Shown here piece after piece: positions 35,752 through 45,366 of a stretch of 64,000 nucleotides of DNA; the stretch's first letter is position 1, and every line of letters begins with the position of its first letter. The translations under genes and the position numbers were made by a program. The stretch lies in contig CAXXMH010000004.1 of the NCBI GenBank assembly GCA_963664665.2, forward strand, positions 434,001 to 498,000, given 5' to 3'. Source of the DNA: Bin55 sp963664665. GTDB lineage: Bacteria; Pseudomonadota; Gammaproteobacteria; Pseudomonadales; Azotimanducaceae. Under the pieces are notes generated by a model that was not told the origin of the DNA, searched no databases, and worked only from the letters and a program-made list of their open reading frames with translations.

Positions 35752-38670
35752 TCAAAATCGATATCGGATCTCCGATCCCCAATATCGCCAACCCGAAACG
35801 AATGCGTTGTCGACAAGCAAGACAACCTCTTCGCCAGAACCCGGATCTTCATACTCAAAACCGTCAATTTCAAACAGTTCGATTTCTTGTTCGTTGAACA
35901 CGTTGTGCGCGAACACAGATACCGACCACATTTGGCTGGGCGCGGTCCACGTTATATTGAAATCAAAACGGTCGTACGACGGCGATCTCTCGTTCTCGTT
36001 GTTCGCCACATACCCGTCGAATTTACCCCGCCACGCGTATACACCGAGAAGCGACAAGTTGCTTCCGTTGCGGTAAGGCACGGCATACTCAGCTGAAAGA
36101 TTGAATTTCGCTTTCGGATTGTTTGGCAGGTTATTGCCGGAAAAGCCGAATATGTACGAGTATTCTGAATCTTCAGAAAAGTCCTCGTTGCCGGTCCAGA
36201 CATAGTCTGGTAAAACAAACGGGTCGAGAACTTCGCCGTCGTTGAGAGCGTAAAACCCAAACAACGATAGGTTTTCAATCGCTGGAACGTCCCATGCAAA
36301 TTCCAAATCGACGCCGGAGATACGGACCTCGCCGTAATTTACATTCGGTTCATTCGCGCATTCCCACGGCTCGTCAGGGCACAGCGTAACCGCAACGTTG
36401 GCGATGTAGTTGTCGTACGAATATAGGTAGGCTGATGTCATGACGCGTAAGCCTGCATCGGGGAACCGCACCTTGACGCCAGCTTCCCAAGTCAGCAATT
36501 CTTCAGGATCAAACAACAAGAAAGGCGCAAAATCGTTTCCTACATTCACAAGTGAGTTCATCCCGCCAGACCGATAGCCGGACGCGACACGCCCAAACAC
36601 GAACATATCTTCCGTAGGCGTGTATTCAAAGTCGAGGTTGAACACCGTCGAGTCAAATTCAAGGACCCTCGAGGCATTGCGCCGTACATGCAACCATCGC
36701 GGCGCTTGAACATCGTTCATTTCATAAAACTGATCCCAGAGGCACTGCTCTAAGCTAATCTCTTCATCCGCGAGAAATGCTGCGTCGTTACAGGGACCGC
36801 GATCATCTCCAGTAACGACAGTCGCGATGTCCACGCTTTGCGCGAATGGATTGAAGCGCGAGGGGAAAAACACCGAATTGCTGAGCTTTCTGAACTGATG
36901 ACTTGGTTTTTCGTCATTTATGGAACGCACCCCAAGGGAGACGTTCCAGTTCTCGCTCACCTGATAGTTGATCTCGCCGAACAAGGAAAACTGCTCTTGT
37001 GCGAGGTACTGCTCGATGGCCCAGGCTCCGCTGTTCAATCCTCCGGCATAGTTGCCAAAGCCATCTTTGTCAAAGCACTCGAGATGGCCAGGTAGCCAAC
37101 CGACTGGATTGTCGGCTGAACCTGGTGTCCCGCTACTGAAGGGTGCTACGTTAGCGCCTTGCTCTTCGTCCATGAAGTTTTGCCCGAACTGCTCTATGAG
37201 GATTTCCTCGCACGTGCCTGACGGAAAAGTAGCTCCTAAGTCCGGTGCACCGCCGACCGCATGTAATGCCCGTAATTCGTCAAGCGTCGACGTGTAGAGA
37301 GGCGCGACCTCATAGTCCTTTCTGTCGGAATAGCCGCTACTCTCGACGTCCAGCGTGAAGATACCAAAGCGAGCTTCGATGTTGTCACCGATCAAGGATG
37401 TCAGTTGCAGCTCGTGCTGCTGGACGTCGTAGTCATTTCCTTCAAGGTTCAAACGGTCTCTATACGGTCCACCATTGTCATTTGCTTTCGGCCAAACGCT
37501 GGGATCGCCGGGATTCAGAATCCCAGGTGTTCCCGTACGATCCGTGTCGTCGCCATCTCGAAAGCGTGTGTCCGAAGAACTGGTAACACCTGTTTGATAG
37601 CGTAATGAGAAGGTGTCGGAGAGTGCCCACTCAAACGTCGCAACGACGTTTGACGCGTCAATCCAATGGGCCATGTCGCGATTGAACTGTACTGCACCGT
37701 GATCGGCCGGGATTCTTGCATCCCACCCATACAGCGATGCAAGGCGGCGCACACCGGTGCCGCTCACGCCATCGTTGATATGAGTTGGGAATCTCAAACC
37801 TGCCGGTAATCTACCGGCGGGGAATTCGCCAAGTACATTTCTACCCATAAGACGCCTGGACTCATAGAGTCCAGCGAGCAAATTCAAGTTCCAAGTCTCG
37901 CCTCGCCATTCGAGTTGAGGTGAGATAGTCCAATTGTCGACGCTGTCTATATCGTCACCGGTGCATGCACCGATATCGCAAACGGGAGTCGTGCCGGTAG
38001 CGAGATTGCGTTGTTGGCCAGCGCGCTGGTTTAGATGACCGGTAAAACGAAACGCGAGATTGTCGCCAAGTCCGCCGATCGCGACCGGTCCCGTATATGC
38101 GAAGCCCATGCGTCGGTTCGAGCTGGAGCCAAGTTCCGCCAGGAATTCACCGCCGCTCTCCCACTGTGGTCGCTTGCGCACGTAGTTAATGGTGCCGCCA
38201 ATACCGTTTCGACCATAAATCGTGTTTTGTGGTCCGCGTAGCACTTCGATGCGGTCGATGTCGAAACCGTCCGTGTCGATGCCGGCTGAGCGACCCGCGA
38301 GCGCGGCAAGCCCTGACTGATATACGGCGACTGCAGACTCACTTAAGTGTGCGGAACTAAAGGTGGTGCCAACGCCGCGCATGGTGAAAAGGTTGTTGTG
38401 CGCGTGGGTGGTGGCTTCCAAACCTGGCGTCATCAATGCGAGATCGTTGACGTTCTCAATCTTGAGTTTTTCGATTTTGAACGAGTCGAAAGCCGTAATA
38501 GCCAACGGCACGGTCATTTCGGATTCTTCGCGTTTTTCTGCGGTCACCACAACCTCTTCGAGGATTGATCGACCATCACTTTCGTCGTCGTCTTCTTGTG
38601 CAATTGCGGTACCTGCGATAACGAAACACATCGTCGTCGCCATCGTAGATACCTTCAATCCAACTTTCAT
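35752..38670 (-). CDS. TonB-dependent outer-membrane receptor
   Basis: 972 residues. Signal peptide 1-24 (cut after A-I-A), TonB box EEVVVTAEKRE at about 38-48, plug domain with MRGVGT and RGPQNTIYGRNGIGGTINYVRK, then a beta-barrel ending in EIRYRF with the terminal Phe needed for outer-membrane insertion. It actively imports a ligand too large for porins using the proton-motive force. The type resembles marine CirA/Fiu or carbohydrate/sterol receptors in length, but the ligand cannot be read. No TonB/ExbBD genes are near. Between 38671 and 38965 I see no gene. Confidence 0.92.
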   Translation of the reverse strand: MKVGLKVSTMATTMCFVIAGTAIAQEDDDESDGRSILEEVVVTAEKREESEMTVPLAITAFDSFKIEKLKIENVNDLALMTPGLEATTHAHNNLFTMRGVGTTFSSAHLSESAVAVYQSGLAALAGRSAGIDTDGFDIDRIEVLRGPQNTIYGRNGIGGTINYVRKRPQWESGGEFLAELGSSSNRRMGFAYTGPVAIGGLGDNLAFRFTGHLNQRAGQQRNLATGTTPVCDIGACTGDDIDSVDNWTISPQLEWRGETWNLNLLAGLYESRRLMGRNVLGEFPAGRLPAGLRFPTHINDGVSGTGVRRLASLYGWDARIPADHGAVQFNRDMAHWIDASNVVATFEWALSDTFSLRYQTGVTSSSDTRFRDGDDTDRTGTPGILNPGDPSVWPKANDNGGPYRDRLNLEGNDYDVQQHELQLTSLIGDNIEARFGIFTLDVESSGYSDRKDYEVAPLYTSTLDELRALHAVGGAPDLGATFPSGTCEEILIEQFGQNFMDEEQGANVAPFSSGTPGSADNPVGWLPGHLECFDKDGFGNYAGGLNSGAWAIEQYLAQEQFSLFGEINYQVSENWNVSLGVRSINDEKPSHQFRKLSNSVFFPSRFNPFAQSVDIATVVTGDDRGPCNDAAFLADEEISLEQCLWDQFYEMNDVQAPRWLHVRRNASRVLEFDSTVFNLDFEYTPTEDMFVFGRVASGYRSGGMNSLVNVGNDFAPFLLFDPEELLTWEAGVKVRFPDAGLRVMTSAYLYSYDNYIANVAVTLCPDEPWECANEPNVNYGEVRISGVDLEFAWDVPAIENLSLFGFYALNDGEVLDPFVLPDYVWTGNEDFSEDSEYSYIFGFSGNNLPNNPKAKFNLSAEYAVPYRNGSNLSLLGVYAWRGKFDGYVANNENERSPSYDRFDFNITWTAPSQMWSVSVFAHNVFNEQEIELFEIDGFEYEDPGSGEEVVLLVDNAFVSGWRYWGSEIRYRF

Positions 38671-38965
38671 CCTATATCTCTTAACGAATAACTTGAGCGC
38701 ACTTGGAATTTGTCAGACCAATGTGCGGTGGAATGGCGGGTAATTTTCTTTATTCATAAATATGACATGTACAAGGGATAGTGTTGAAGTGCCACCGAGA
38801 CGGTCACAAAGACGTGCGTGGAATTAGCGAATCGATTTTTCCCGAACTGCATTTCTGGAGTGTTCCGGCGCTGAAGCGCTAAAGGAAATACGACTAGGAC
38901 AAAGTAGCGTTCGACAGCGGAACGTTAATAACCGCGCGCCTTTTGTACAGTGACCTAGAGCTACT

Positions 38966-39832
38966 TTACGAGGGATACGCCGGGAAACAAGTGATGTTCT
39001 CGTCGATCGTAGACCATGATGCCTTTGACTCGGTGAAGATGTTCGCCACGGGTCGTATTTCAGGATCTTGATCAAGTGAACCCGCCGGTATTTGCATGGA
39101 ACCGGCCTCCCTTTCTCGCGCTACTAGCGAGCCGCAATGACGGCAAAACGCTGTTCCTTTAACACGGGCTTCAGGCATTTTGTAGTTTACGACGTCGGCT
39201 TCTCCTGAAATCCAACGAAACTGTTCGCTAGGAACGAAAACGAACGTACCGTATGCTGCGCTCATTTGTCTGCGACATCGCGTACAGTGGCAATTCATCA
39301 TGCGATCTGCTTCGCCTTCGTATTCGAAGCGCACTACACCGCATTGGCAGCTTCCGCCGGTGAAGTTCGCGTCCACAGCTTTCCGTGCTTCGGCTTCTAC
39401 TTGAATACTGTTGTCCCATCCAGGCGGCCACTCAAGATGTTGCTCATCTTCATCGGCGATTTCGTGCCATGGTGCCTTTGAACCTACGAAGAGATGAAGG
39501 GCCTGCGGTTTTCCGGCGTCGCCAGTCACGATACCCATCGGGATGTACGTAATACCGTCTGTTTGCGTTGGTGCTGGTACGACAGAGCCACATTTGCCGC
39601 AGAAGCTCCGTGACCCATATTCCGACGATTTGAAACGCTTCACCTTATCGGTACCTTTGACCCAGTTAACTGCCGCGGGATCAAAGACGCCAAAAGTCGC
39701 AAACGCGCTTCCGTGCAACTTCCGACACATTGAGCAGTGGCAGTGCATCAACTGTTTCGGCTCACCACTCAACTCGAAAACAACGTCGCCGCAGAGGCAG
39801 CTTCCTTTTTGCACGACACTCAAGTCCTTCAC
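38966..39832 (-). CDS. Double-domain GFA/CENP-V zinc protein
   Basis: 288 residues with two GFA domains in tandem. Domain 1: GSCLCGDV, HCHCSMCRK, SFCGKCGS. Domain 2 (from about residue 155): GSCQCGVV, NCHCTRCRRQ, AFCRHCGS. Each keeps the seven-Cys two-zinc pattern of glutathione-dependent formaldehyde-activating enzymes. Despite the family name, many members have other or unknown thiol-linked roles. GTG start at 39832; other in-frame starts follow within nine codons. It is oriented away from the DUF1428 genes. Confidence 0.85.
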   Translation of the reverse strand: MKDLSVVQKGSCLCGDVVFELSGEPKQLMHCHCSMCRKLHGSAFATFGVFDPAAVNWVKGTDKVKRFKSSEYGSRSFCGKCGSVVPAPTQTDGITYIPMGIVTGDAGKPQALHLFVGSKAPWHEIADEDEQHLEWPPGWDNSIQVEAEARKAVDANFTGGSCQCGVVRFEYEGEADRMMNCHCTRCRRQMSAAYGTFVFVPSEQFRWISGEADVVNYKMPEARVKGTAFCRHCGSLVAREREAGSMQIPAGSLDQDPEIRPVANIFTESKASWSTIDENITCFPAYPS

Positions 39833-40100
39833 AGCTGTCAGCTTTCATCATACAAGATTCCAGAACCATCGCGAGCGTCGTTCAGTGGCGCCCCATTTCT
39901 CAACGTTTGGTAATTTCAAGTGCGACTGCGCCTAGCCAGATTGCATCATGGAACTCTGTGTTCGCCTACATGAAAAGACACTTTGATCTGTTAGATACTT
40001 ACTTCGTGCATCGCTTCGGATTTACCAACGTAGAGCAAGTATTGACCTTCAAGACGGAGCTATAGTTAGTCGTTCTTATTCGATGACGTTAGGAGATCAC

Positions 40101-40466
40101 ATGTCGTATATCGACGGCTTCGTAATCGCGGTGCCGACTGCTAATAAGCAGAAATACATCGAACATGCACGACGCATCAATCCACTATTCAAGGAACTTG
40201 GCGCTACCCGAACGATGGAATGTTGGGGCGACGACATTCCTGATGGAACAACGACCGATTTCCGTAAAGCGGTCGATGCCAAGGCCGACGAATCGATCGT
40301 GTTCGCGTGGTTTGAGTGGCCCGATAAGAAAACGCGCGATCGAGGCATGGAAAGAATGCAAGAGCTAGCTCAAACAGATCAAAGATTTGACGAGACTCAG
40401 CATCCGGTTTCTTTCGACGGCAAACGGATGATCTTTGGTGGTTTCGAAACAATCTTGGAAATATAG
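40101..40466 (+). CDS. DUF1428 (YbaA-like) protein, first copy
   Basis: 121 residues from the ATG at 40101, chosen because TTAGGAG lies seven bases upstream and the family starts with M-x-Y-x-D-G-F-V. It resembles E. coli YbaA throughout: ECWGDDIPDG, FRKAVDAK, VFAWFEWPDK, FDGKRMIFGGFE. The ferredoxin-like (dimeric alpha-beta barrel) fold has no established role. A paralogue follows 110 bp downstream. Confidence 0.88.
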   Translation: MSYIDGFVIAVPTANKQKYIEHARRINPLFKELGATRTMECWGDDIPDGTTTDFRKAVDAKADESIVFAWFEWPDKKTRDRGMERMQELAQTDQRFDETQHPVSFDGKRMIFGGFETILEI

Positions 40467-40576
40467 GATCGAGTACACCTTCGTAGGTGAGTGCACGAAG
40501 AGCCCACAAATGAAACGGATCTCAATCCGACTACAACGCATAAAGTTGATATTCCGCTACCTCCGCTGGTGACGAA

Positions 40577-40942
40577 ATGGCATATGTTGACGGTTTTGTT
40601 ATGGCGGTATCAACCGCGGATAAACAACGATTTGTCGAGTACGCCCGCCACTCAAATCCGGTGCTTATAGAGCTCGGTGCAATCCGAAGTATGGATTGTT
40701 GGGGCGAGGACGTTCAAAAAGGTGCGCGGACGGATTTTCTTAAGGCGGTGAATGCGCAAGATCACGAGACAGTCGTGTTCTCATGGGTCGAGTGGCCGGA
40801 TCGCGAAACGCGTGATCGAGGTATGGCTCAATTGGAGAAACTTGCACAAACTGACGAAAGGTTTGACAGGAAAAAATACCCGGTGCCTTTCGACAGTAAG
40901 CGAATGATCTTCGGCGGCTTTGAAACGATTGCGGAAATTTGA
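40577..40942 (+). CDS. DUF1428 (YbaA-like) protein, second copy
   Basis: 121 residues, exactly the length of its upstream paralogue and about two-thirds identical by eye (DGFV.AV.TA.KQ...YAR, DCWGEDV, FDSKRMIFGGFETI.EI). This suggests a local tandem duplication followed by divergence. Function unknown. Confidence 0.88.
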   Translation: MAYVDGFVMAVSTADKQRFVEYARHSNPVLIELGAIRSMDCWGEDVQKGARTDFLKAVNAQDHETVVFSWVEWPDRETRDRGMAQLEKLAQTDERFDRKKYPVPFDSKRMIFGGFETIAEI

Positions 40943-40994
40943 CTCCCGCTGACGTCTGTCTATTGCCTAGCGCCTCGTTGCTAGGTGCGTACTC

Positions 40995-42272
40995 TTAGAA
41001 AAAGACGAACGACCTTACAACGACGTTTTTGCGGCAACGTGCATCTTCAGGCGCTGTGGGGTCAACGCAGGCAGAGTGAAAAGACCACCTCGACACAGAG
41101 CCATCAGTAATCGAGTCGTAACACTTCAACATCGACACTTCGGTGGACGTCTGTTGCGGGACCCAGTACCACTCATGACTCGGTCGATATGTGAATCGAG
41201 TGGTTTCGCCGACTCGATCGTCATAAATGCGGTAGTTGTTGATGTAGGCCTGATCGGCAAACGAAGGCCATGCGCACAGCACGAACGGAAACTGTTCGAC
41301 GGTTTCCATTGGCTTTGCGAGATTGATCGACATGAATCGCCGTGACATCTTCGCGTCGGCTTCTTCCTCGGTGTAGTGTTGAGTGCGACCGAAATTGCGA
41401 AGATTCTTGGTTAGTAGCTCTCGGCACCGGACCCGTCCACTGTTGTCGTTAAGGTCATTGTGAACGAGATTGGCGTATCCAAGATTCACGCCAGGATTCT
41501 TGTTGTCCTGGTCTTCCCGACGGTCGCCTTCGTAATCCTTATTGAAGACGTCGTGGTTGTACACGAGCGCGTCTGTGGCACCGGGGAAGAAGTCAAGCAG
41601 CAACTGTTCAATTTCTGGGTAGAAAACGCGTTCTACTTCCTCTGAGTCGTAGAAGTTTCCGCACTTCGAGTCAAGGTGCGCCAATGAAACACCAAGCCGA
41701 TCCATGCATTCTGCACTGGTAGGGGAGAGCCCTGAGTGATACTCTTCCATACGTCTTGCGTCGCGCAGCACCTGCGGGAAATAGAGGCACCTTCGTCCAA
41801 TGTCGCGCTCCTCAATACGTACCTTCTTAGCATCCTCTTCGCGAGACGGATCCCGCCAGAATGAATTCGATGACACGATTGAGTAAGAAGGCTGCTCGTG
41901 AACGGTATACCGTAGCGGCAACGCGACGCCACCTTCTGGTGCTTCGATGTTGGACTCGCGAATGTAGTCCATGCATTCGTCGTACGTACGAAAGCCCTTG
42001 CCCCATTTCGTCTCGATCGGACCTGGCGGTGCGTTTTCGATCATGTCGATGACGGCTTGACCTTCGCCTTGTTCCATAAGACGAAACGCGTCCTGCATCG
42101 CCACGGCCGTACCTGCATCGCCGTTCTTATCGAACGTCATATACGAAATGCCGCCGTTCGAGGCGATGGGCGCTGCTTGGCCCTTCGTGAGTTCAAAGGA
42201 AGGTACATACGCGTCCGTGTCGGCGCGTTGGTCGGACATGGTTGCTTGTGAAGCGACGTTAGGTGCGTTCAT
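40995..42272 (-). CDS. CmcJ/NvfI-like oxygenase family protein
   Basis: About 425 residues from the ATG at 42272; the frame extends eight codons to a TTG, and another ATG lies 11 codons inside. The region ATDALVYNHDVFNKD, then VHNDLNDNSGRVRC (an H-x-D pair), FPFVLCAWPSF and WSFHSACVDP follows the order of the CmcJ/AsaB/NvfI family, where H-x-D and a distal His bind non-haem iron and 2-oxoglutarate. Fungal members cyclise or hydroxylate natural products; bacterial roles are mostly unknown. It stands beside a sulfatase and a P450 on the same strand. Confidence 0.75.
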   Translation of the reverse strand: MNAPNVASQATMSDQRADTDAYVPSFELTKGQAAPIASNGGISYMTFDKNGDAGTAVAMQDAFRLMEQGEGQAVIDMIENAPPGPIETKWGKGFRTYDECMDYIRESNIEAPEGGVALPLRYTVHEQPSYSIVSSNSFWRDPSREEDAKKVRIEERDIGRRCLYFPQVLRDARRMEEYHSGLSPTSAECMDRLGVSLAHLDSKCGNFYDSEEVERVFYPEIEQLLLDFFPGATDALVYNHDVFNKDYEGDRREDQDNKNPGVNLGYANLVHNDLNDNSGRVRCRELLTKNLRNFGRTQHYTEEEADAKMSRRFMSINLAKPMETVEQFPFVLCAWPSFADQAYINNYRIYDDRVGETTRFTYRPSHEWYWVPQQTSTEVSMLKCYDSITDGSVSRWSFHSACVDPTAPEDARCRKNVVVRSFVFF

Positions 42273-42402
42273 AGTGTGTTCGAAATTGGGATCCAAGAAT
42301 TATCACATACGGCGCGAATGTACGTGCGTAGTCGTCAGGTAACCAGCTCCAAGCGGAGGGAACTGTCATCCCTTGTTGCCAAGACAGATATGGGTCTCCG
42401 AC

Positions 42403-43797
42403 CTAATACCACGGTGAGTCTAGTTGCGATTGGGCGATTCGCTCGATCAATTTGCCTCGTAGGTCCGTGATGATGTCGCGCGGCACATCGCCATTGACGT
42501 AATTGTGAGATTCGAATTCGTCTCCTTGTTGCCGGAGGAGGTAATAAGGCTCGCCTTCCCGGTTTAGCATCATTTTGAATTCACCGTCGGTAATCATGAA
42601 TTCACGGTTAATCTGGGACATACCGGTTCGTTCAAGTGGTGTTTCCGATTCCCAGGAAGAGACTAGCGATTGACCGAACTGTTGGTAATCCAACTCGCCA
42701 CCAGCCAACTCAATCACTGTAGGACCAAGATCGACATTCTCGACTGGTGCATCGATTACTTTACCGCCGTTTTCCATGGTTTTCGGCGACCGGAACAGTA
42801 ACGGAACTCTTGCTGCGCTATCCAAGAAATTGCTCTTGTAAATCAAGTCCCAGTCACCGTTCATTTCACCATGATCGGAAGTAAATGCGATGATGGTGTT
42901 ATCTAGTTCGCCTCGTTGCTCGATGGTTTCGAGTATCTCGCCAATCTGGTCATCGATGAGCGTGACATTACCAGCGTAATTAGCGCGCATTGCGGCTTGA
43001 TCGCCTTCGTCGAACTTTGGAGTTCTGCGCTCCATGAACTCATCCAGCCAACCTTGTGGTCGTTTATTAGGATCTTCCTCAATGGGTCGCGGCTGAGGTT
43101 CGGGCATCGCGGCGGGATCGTACATGCTCGCATACGGTTCTGGCGCGTCCCATGGTTCGTGGGGACCGCCGAACGTAACCCAGCAAAACCATGGTTGATT
43201 GCGATCGTACGCCGATAAATATCGCTTCGCTTGCTGTCCTACGTAAACGTCCGCATATTCCTCTAGTGGCAATACTGACGGTCGCACTACGTGCGGTTTA
43301 TTTGCGAAGCGTTCAGCGAAATCAGCACGGTAGGCTTCTAGGAACCCTTTCTCTTCCCATCGAGCGGTCATATGACTCATGACGGCGGCACTTGCTCGTG
43401 GACCACCAATCTCGTCAACATCGTCCAGCCCCCACGCATGAAGTAAATGCTCGCGTTTTCGCAGATCTCCCCGATGTGGGTGTAGGTGCGTTTTCCCAAA
43501 GATGCTTGTTCGATAACCCATGTTTTGGAGTACACGCATCCACGTTTGCGCGGTTTCGGGTAACGCGTATTGCAAGTTGCTCCAAACGTGCGTGTTATGG
43601 GGGTAGAGTCCAGTTGCGAGAGTAACTCGCGCGGGTATGCAAATCGGGGTCGTTGTTGAGCAATTGGTAAAGCGCGCCCCCTCCGCTGCGATTCGGTCCA
43701 GATTCGGCGTCTTCACCCACGGAATATCGCTCGCGCAACTCATTGCATCCGCGCGTTGCTGATCCGTCATAAGAAAGAGCACATTTGGTTGGGTCAT
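42403..43797 (-). CDS. Sulfatase-family hydrolase
   Basis: 464 residues. PNVLFLMTDQQR gives the metal Asp (D12), and CIPARVTLATG (C53-I-P-A-R57) is the C-x-P-x-R site where Cys becomes formylglycine. HLHPHRG and DHGEMNGD supply further metal ligands. There is no signal peptide, so it acts in the cytoplasm unless exported otherwise. It hydrolyses a sulfate ester or, in some relatives, a phosphonate or choline ester. No formylglycine-generating enzyme is visible in the window. Confidence 0.88.
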   Translation of the reverse strand: MTQPNVLFLMTDQQRADAMSCASDIPWVKTPNLDRIAAEGARFTNCSTTTPICIPARVTLATGLYPHNTHVWSNLQYALPETAQTWMRVLQNMGYRTSIFGKTHLHPHRGDLRKREHLLHAWGLDDVDEIGGPRASAAVMSHMTARWEEKGFLEAYRADFAERFANKPHVVRPSVLPLEEYADVYVGQQAKRYLSAYDRNQPWFCWVTFGGPHEPWDAPEPYASMYDPAAMPEPQPRPIEEDPNKRPQGWLDEFMERRTPKFDEGDQAAMRANYAGNVTLIDDQIGEILETIEQRGELDNTIIAFTSDHGEMNGDWDLIYKSNFLDSAARVPLLFRSPKTMENGGKVIDAPVENVDLGPTVIELAGGELDYQQFGQSLVSSWESETPLERTGMSQINREFMITDGEFKMMLNREGEPYYLLRQQGDEFESHNYVNGDVPRDIITDLRGKLIERIAQSQLDSPWY

Positions 43798-43844
43798 GGC
43801 TGAATCAAGGCCTTTTTCGTTTGCTTAAATTGACGTTCAGTGGA

Positions 43845-45167
43845 TTACGCCGCGATGCGAACCGGTAACTCGCGAATCCCATGAATGAACGAAGATTGGA
43901 GGTAAACCGGGTCACCATCTAACGTAATTCGGTCGAATCGCTTTTCGATTTCCTCCCACAGGACCTTCAATTGCATCTCGCCGAGTCGATTGCCCATGCA
44001 TCGATGAATACCGAAGCCGAACGAGAGATGACTACGGGCATTGGCTCGATCGATGATGAAATCATCCGCATTTGGAATAACCTCTTCATCGCGGTTCCCG
44101 GAGATGTACCAGAGCGCGACACGGTCGCCTTCGCGAATTGTTTTTCCGTTAAACTCGACATCCTTCAATGCCGTTCGAGCCATGTGTGCGACCGGTGTTT
44201 GAAATCGAATCATCTCGCACACCATGTTGGGTATCAGGTCGTGATTGCTCTTCAGTTTTTCGTACTCGTCCGGGAACTGATTTAGTGCTAATACACCGCC
44301 GCTGATGCTATTGCGTGTCGTGTCGTTACCACCAACGATTAGCAGCAGTATGTTGCCCAAGTATTCGTTGGGCGGCATGTCTTTCGTTGCTTCGCCAAAC
44401 GCCAGCATTGAAATAAGGTCGTTACCAGGTTTTTCTTGCTTCAGTTTGTCCTGCCAGACTTCAGCAAAGTACGCATGACACTCCCAGAGAACTTTGAACG
44501 CGTCTTCGATGGTCTCGAAATACTCGATGTTTGACGCGTTCTGGATCGTGTCTGACCACTCAAGCAGTTTGTGCCGATCTTCTTGTGGTACATCGAACAA
44601 CTGAGCTAGCATCTGACCGGTCAATTCCCGTGAGACATGGTCAACCCAATTAAAGGTCTCATTACGGGGTAAACCGTCCAAAATGGTTTGCGCACGGCGT
44701 CGGATGTCGCCTTCAAGCTCCTGTAATGCTCGCTGTGTAAAGCGCGGTTGAACAATCTTGCGCTGTTCATCGTGTTTGGGCGGATCCATCGCGATGAACA
44801 TAGGCAAGCTAAACGTCGGATCTGGCGTTTCGTACTTAATGCCGCCGAGTTGGATCCCACCATGTCGCATTTCGGACGAGAACGTCTTGAAGTCTTTCTC
44901 GATCTCGACGATGTCGCGGTACTTCGTGATATCCCAGTACGGACCGAAGGGTGACTCCTCGGTAAAGTGCACAGGTTCTTCTTTCCGCAGCCGCTCGAAA
45001 TACGGCATGATGGTGTTTTCGCGGAACAGATAAGGGTGTGCACAGATGAAATCATCGAGCGGGATTGAGTACGGGTCCTGGTGAACGTCGATTTCCCATT
45101 CGGCCCATAGATCTTGAAGGTTTTCTTTGTATACCTCGAACGTGCGAGGTTCCTGTTCAGCAGTCAT
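43845..45167 (-). CDS. Cytochrome P450, CYP153-like
   Basis: 440 residues, soluble. The haem loop is FGFGIHRCMGNRLGEMQLK with the ligand at C390; the I-helix has VGGNDTTRNSISGG, and MFIAMDPPKHDEQR and WYISGNRDE match CYP153 enzymes closely. CYP153 members put a hydroxyl on the terminal carbon of alkanes and related chains, taking electrons from a ferredoxin and reductase, neither of which is encoded nearby. The strong ribosome site GGAAGGG precedes the ATG. Confidence 0.88.
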   Translation of the reverse strand: MTAEQEPRTFEVYKENLQDLWAEWEIDVHQDPYSIPLDDFICAHPYLFRENTIMPYFERLRKEEPVHFTEESPFGPYWDITKYRDIVEIEKDFKTFSSEMRHGGIQLGGIKYETPDPTFSLPMFIAMDPPKHDEQRKIVQPRFTQRALQELEGDIRRRAQTILDGLPRNETFNWVDHVSRELTGQMLAQLFDVPQEDRHKLLEWSDTIQNASNIEYFETIEDAFKVLWECHAYFAEVWQDKLKQEKPGNDLISMLAFGEATKDMPPNEYLGNILLLIVGGNDTTRNSISGGVLALNQFPDEYEKLKSNHDLIPNMVCEMIRFQTPVAHMARTALKDVEFNGKTIREGDRVALWYISGNRDEEVIPNADDFIIDRANARSHLSFGFGIHRCMGNRLGEMQLKVLWEEIEKRFDRITLDGDPVYLQSSFIHGIRELPVRIAA

Positions 45168-45366
45168 GTTGATTTCCCTTCCCCAGACGTCGAACGCCCC
45201 TACGAAGCCGCGTACTTATCGGCCTTCACGACCTAAATCATAGTGATGGTCGCGCGTTCACAGCGCGCTCGCCATACATAGTTCTGACCTGTTCGACGCG
45301 TGTGCTAGCATGACGCCTCGACGGCTCTATTTCACCGTCAATCCGACTACTTAGAAGGACGCGCGT

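Noticed and set aside
39948..40065. Short frame before the first DUF1428 gene
   Set aside because: The 31-codon frame starting MKRHFDLLDTY has no ribosome site or recognisable pattern, so it is not called.
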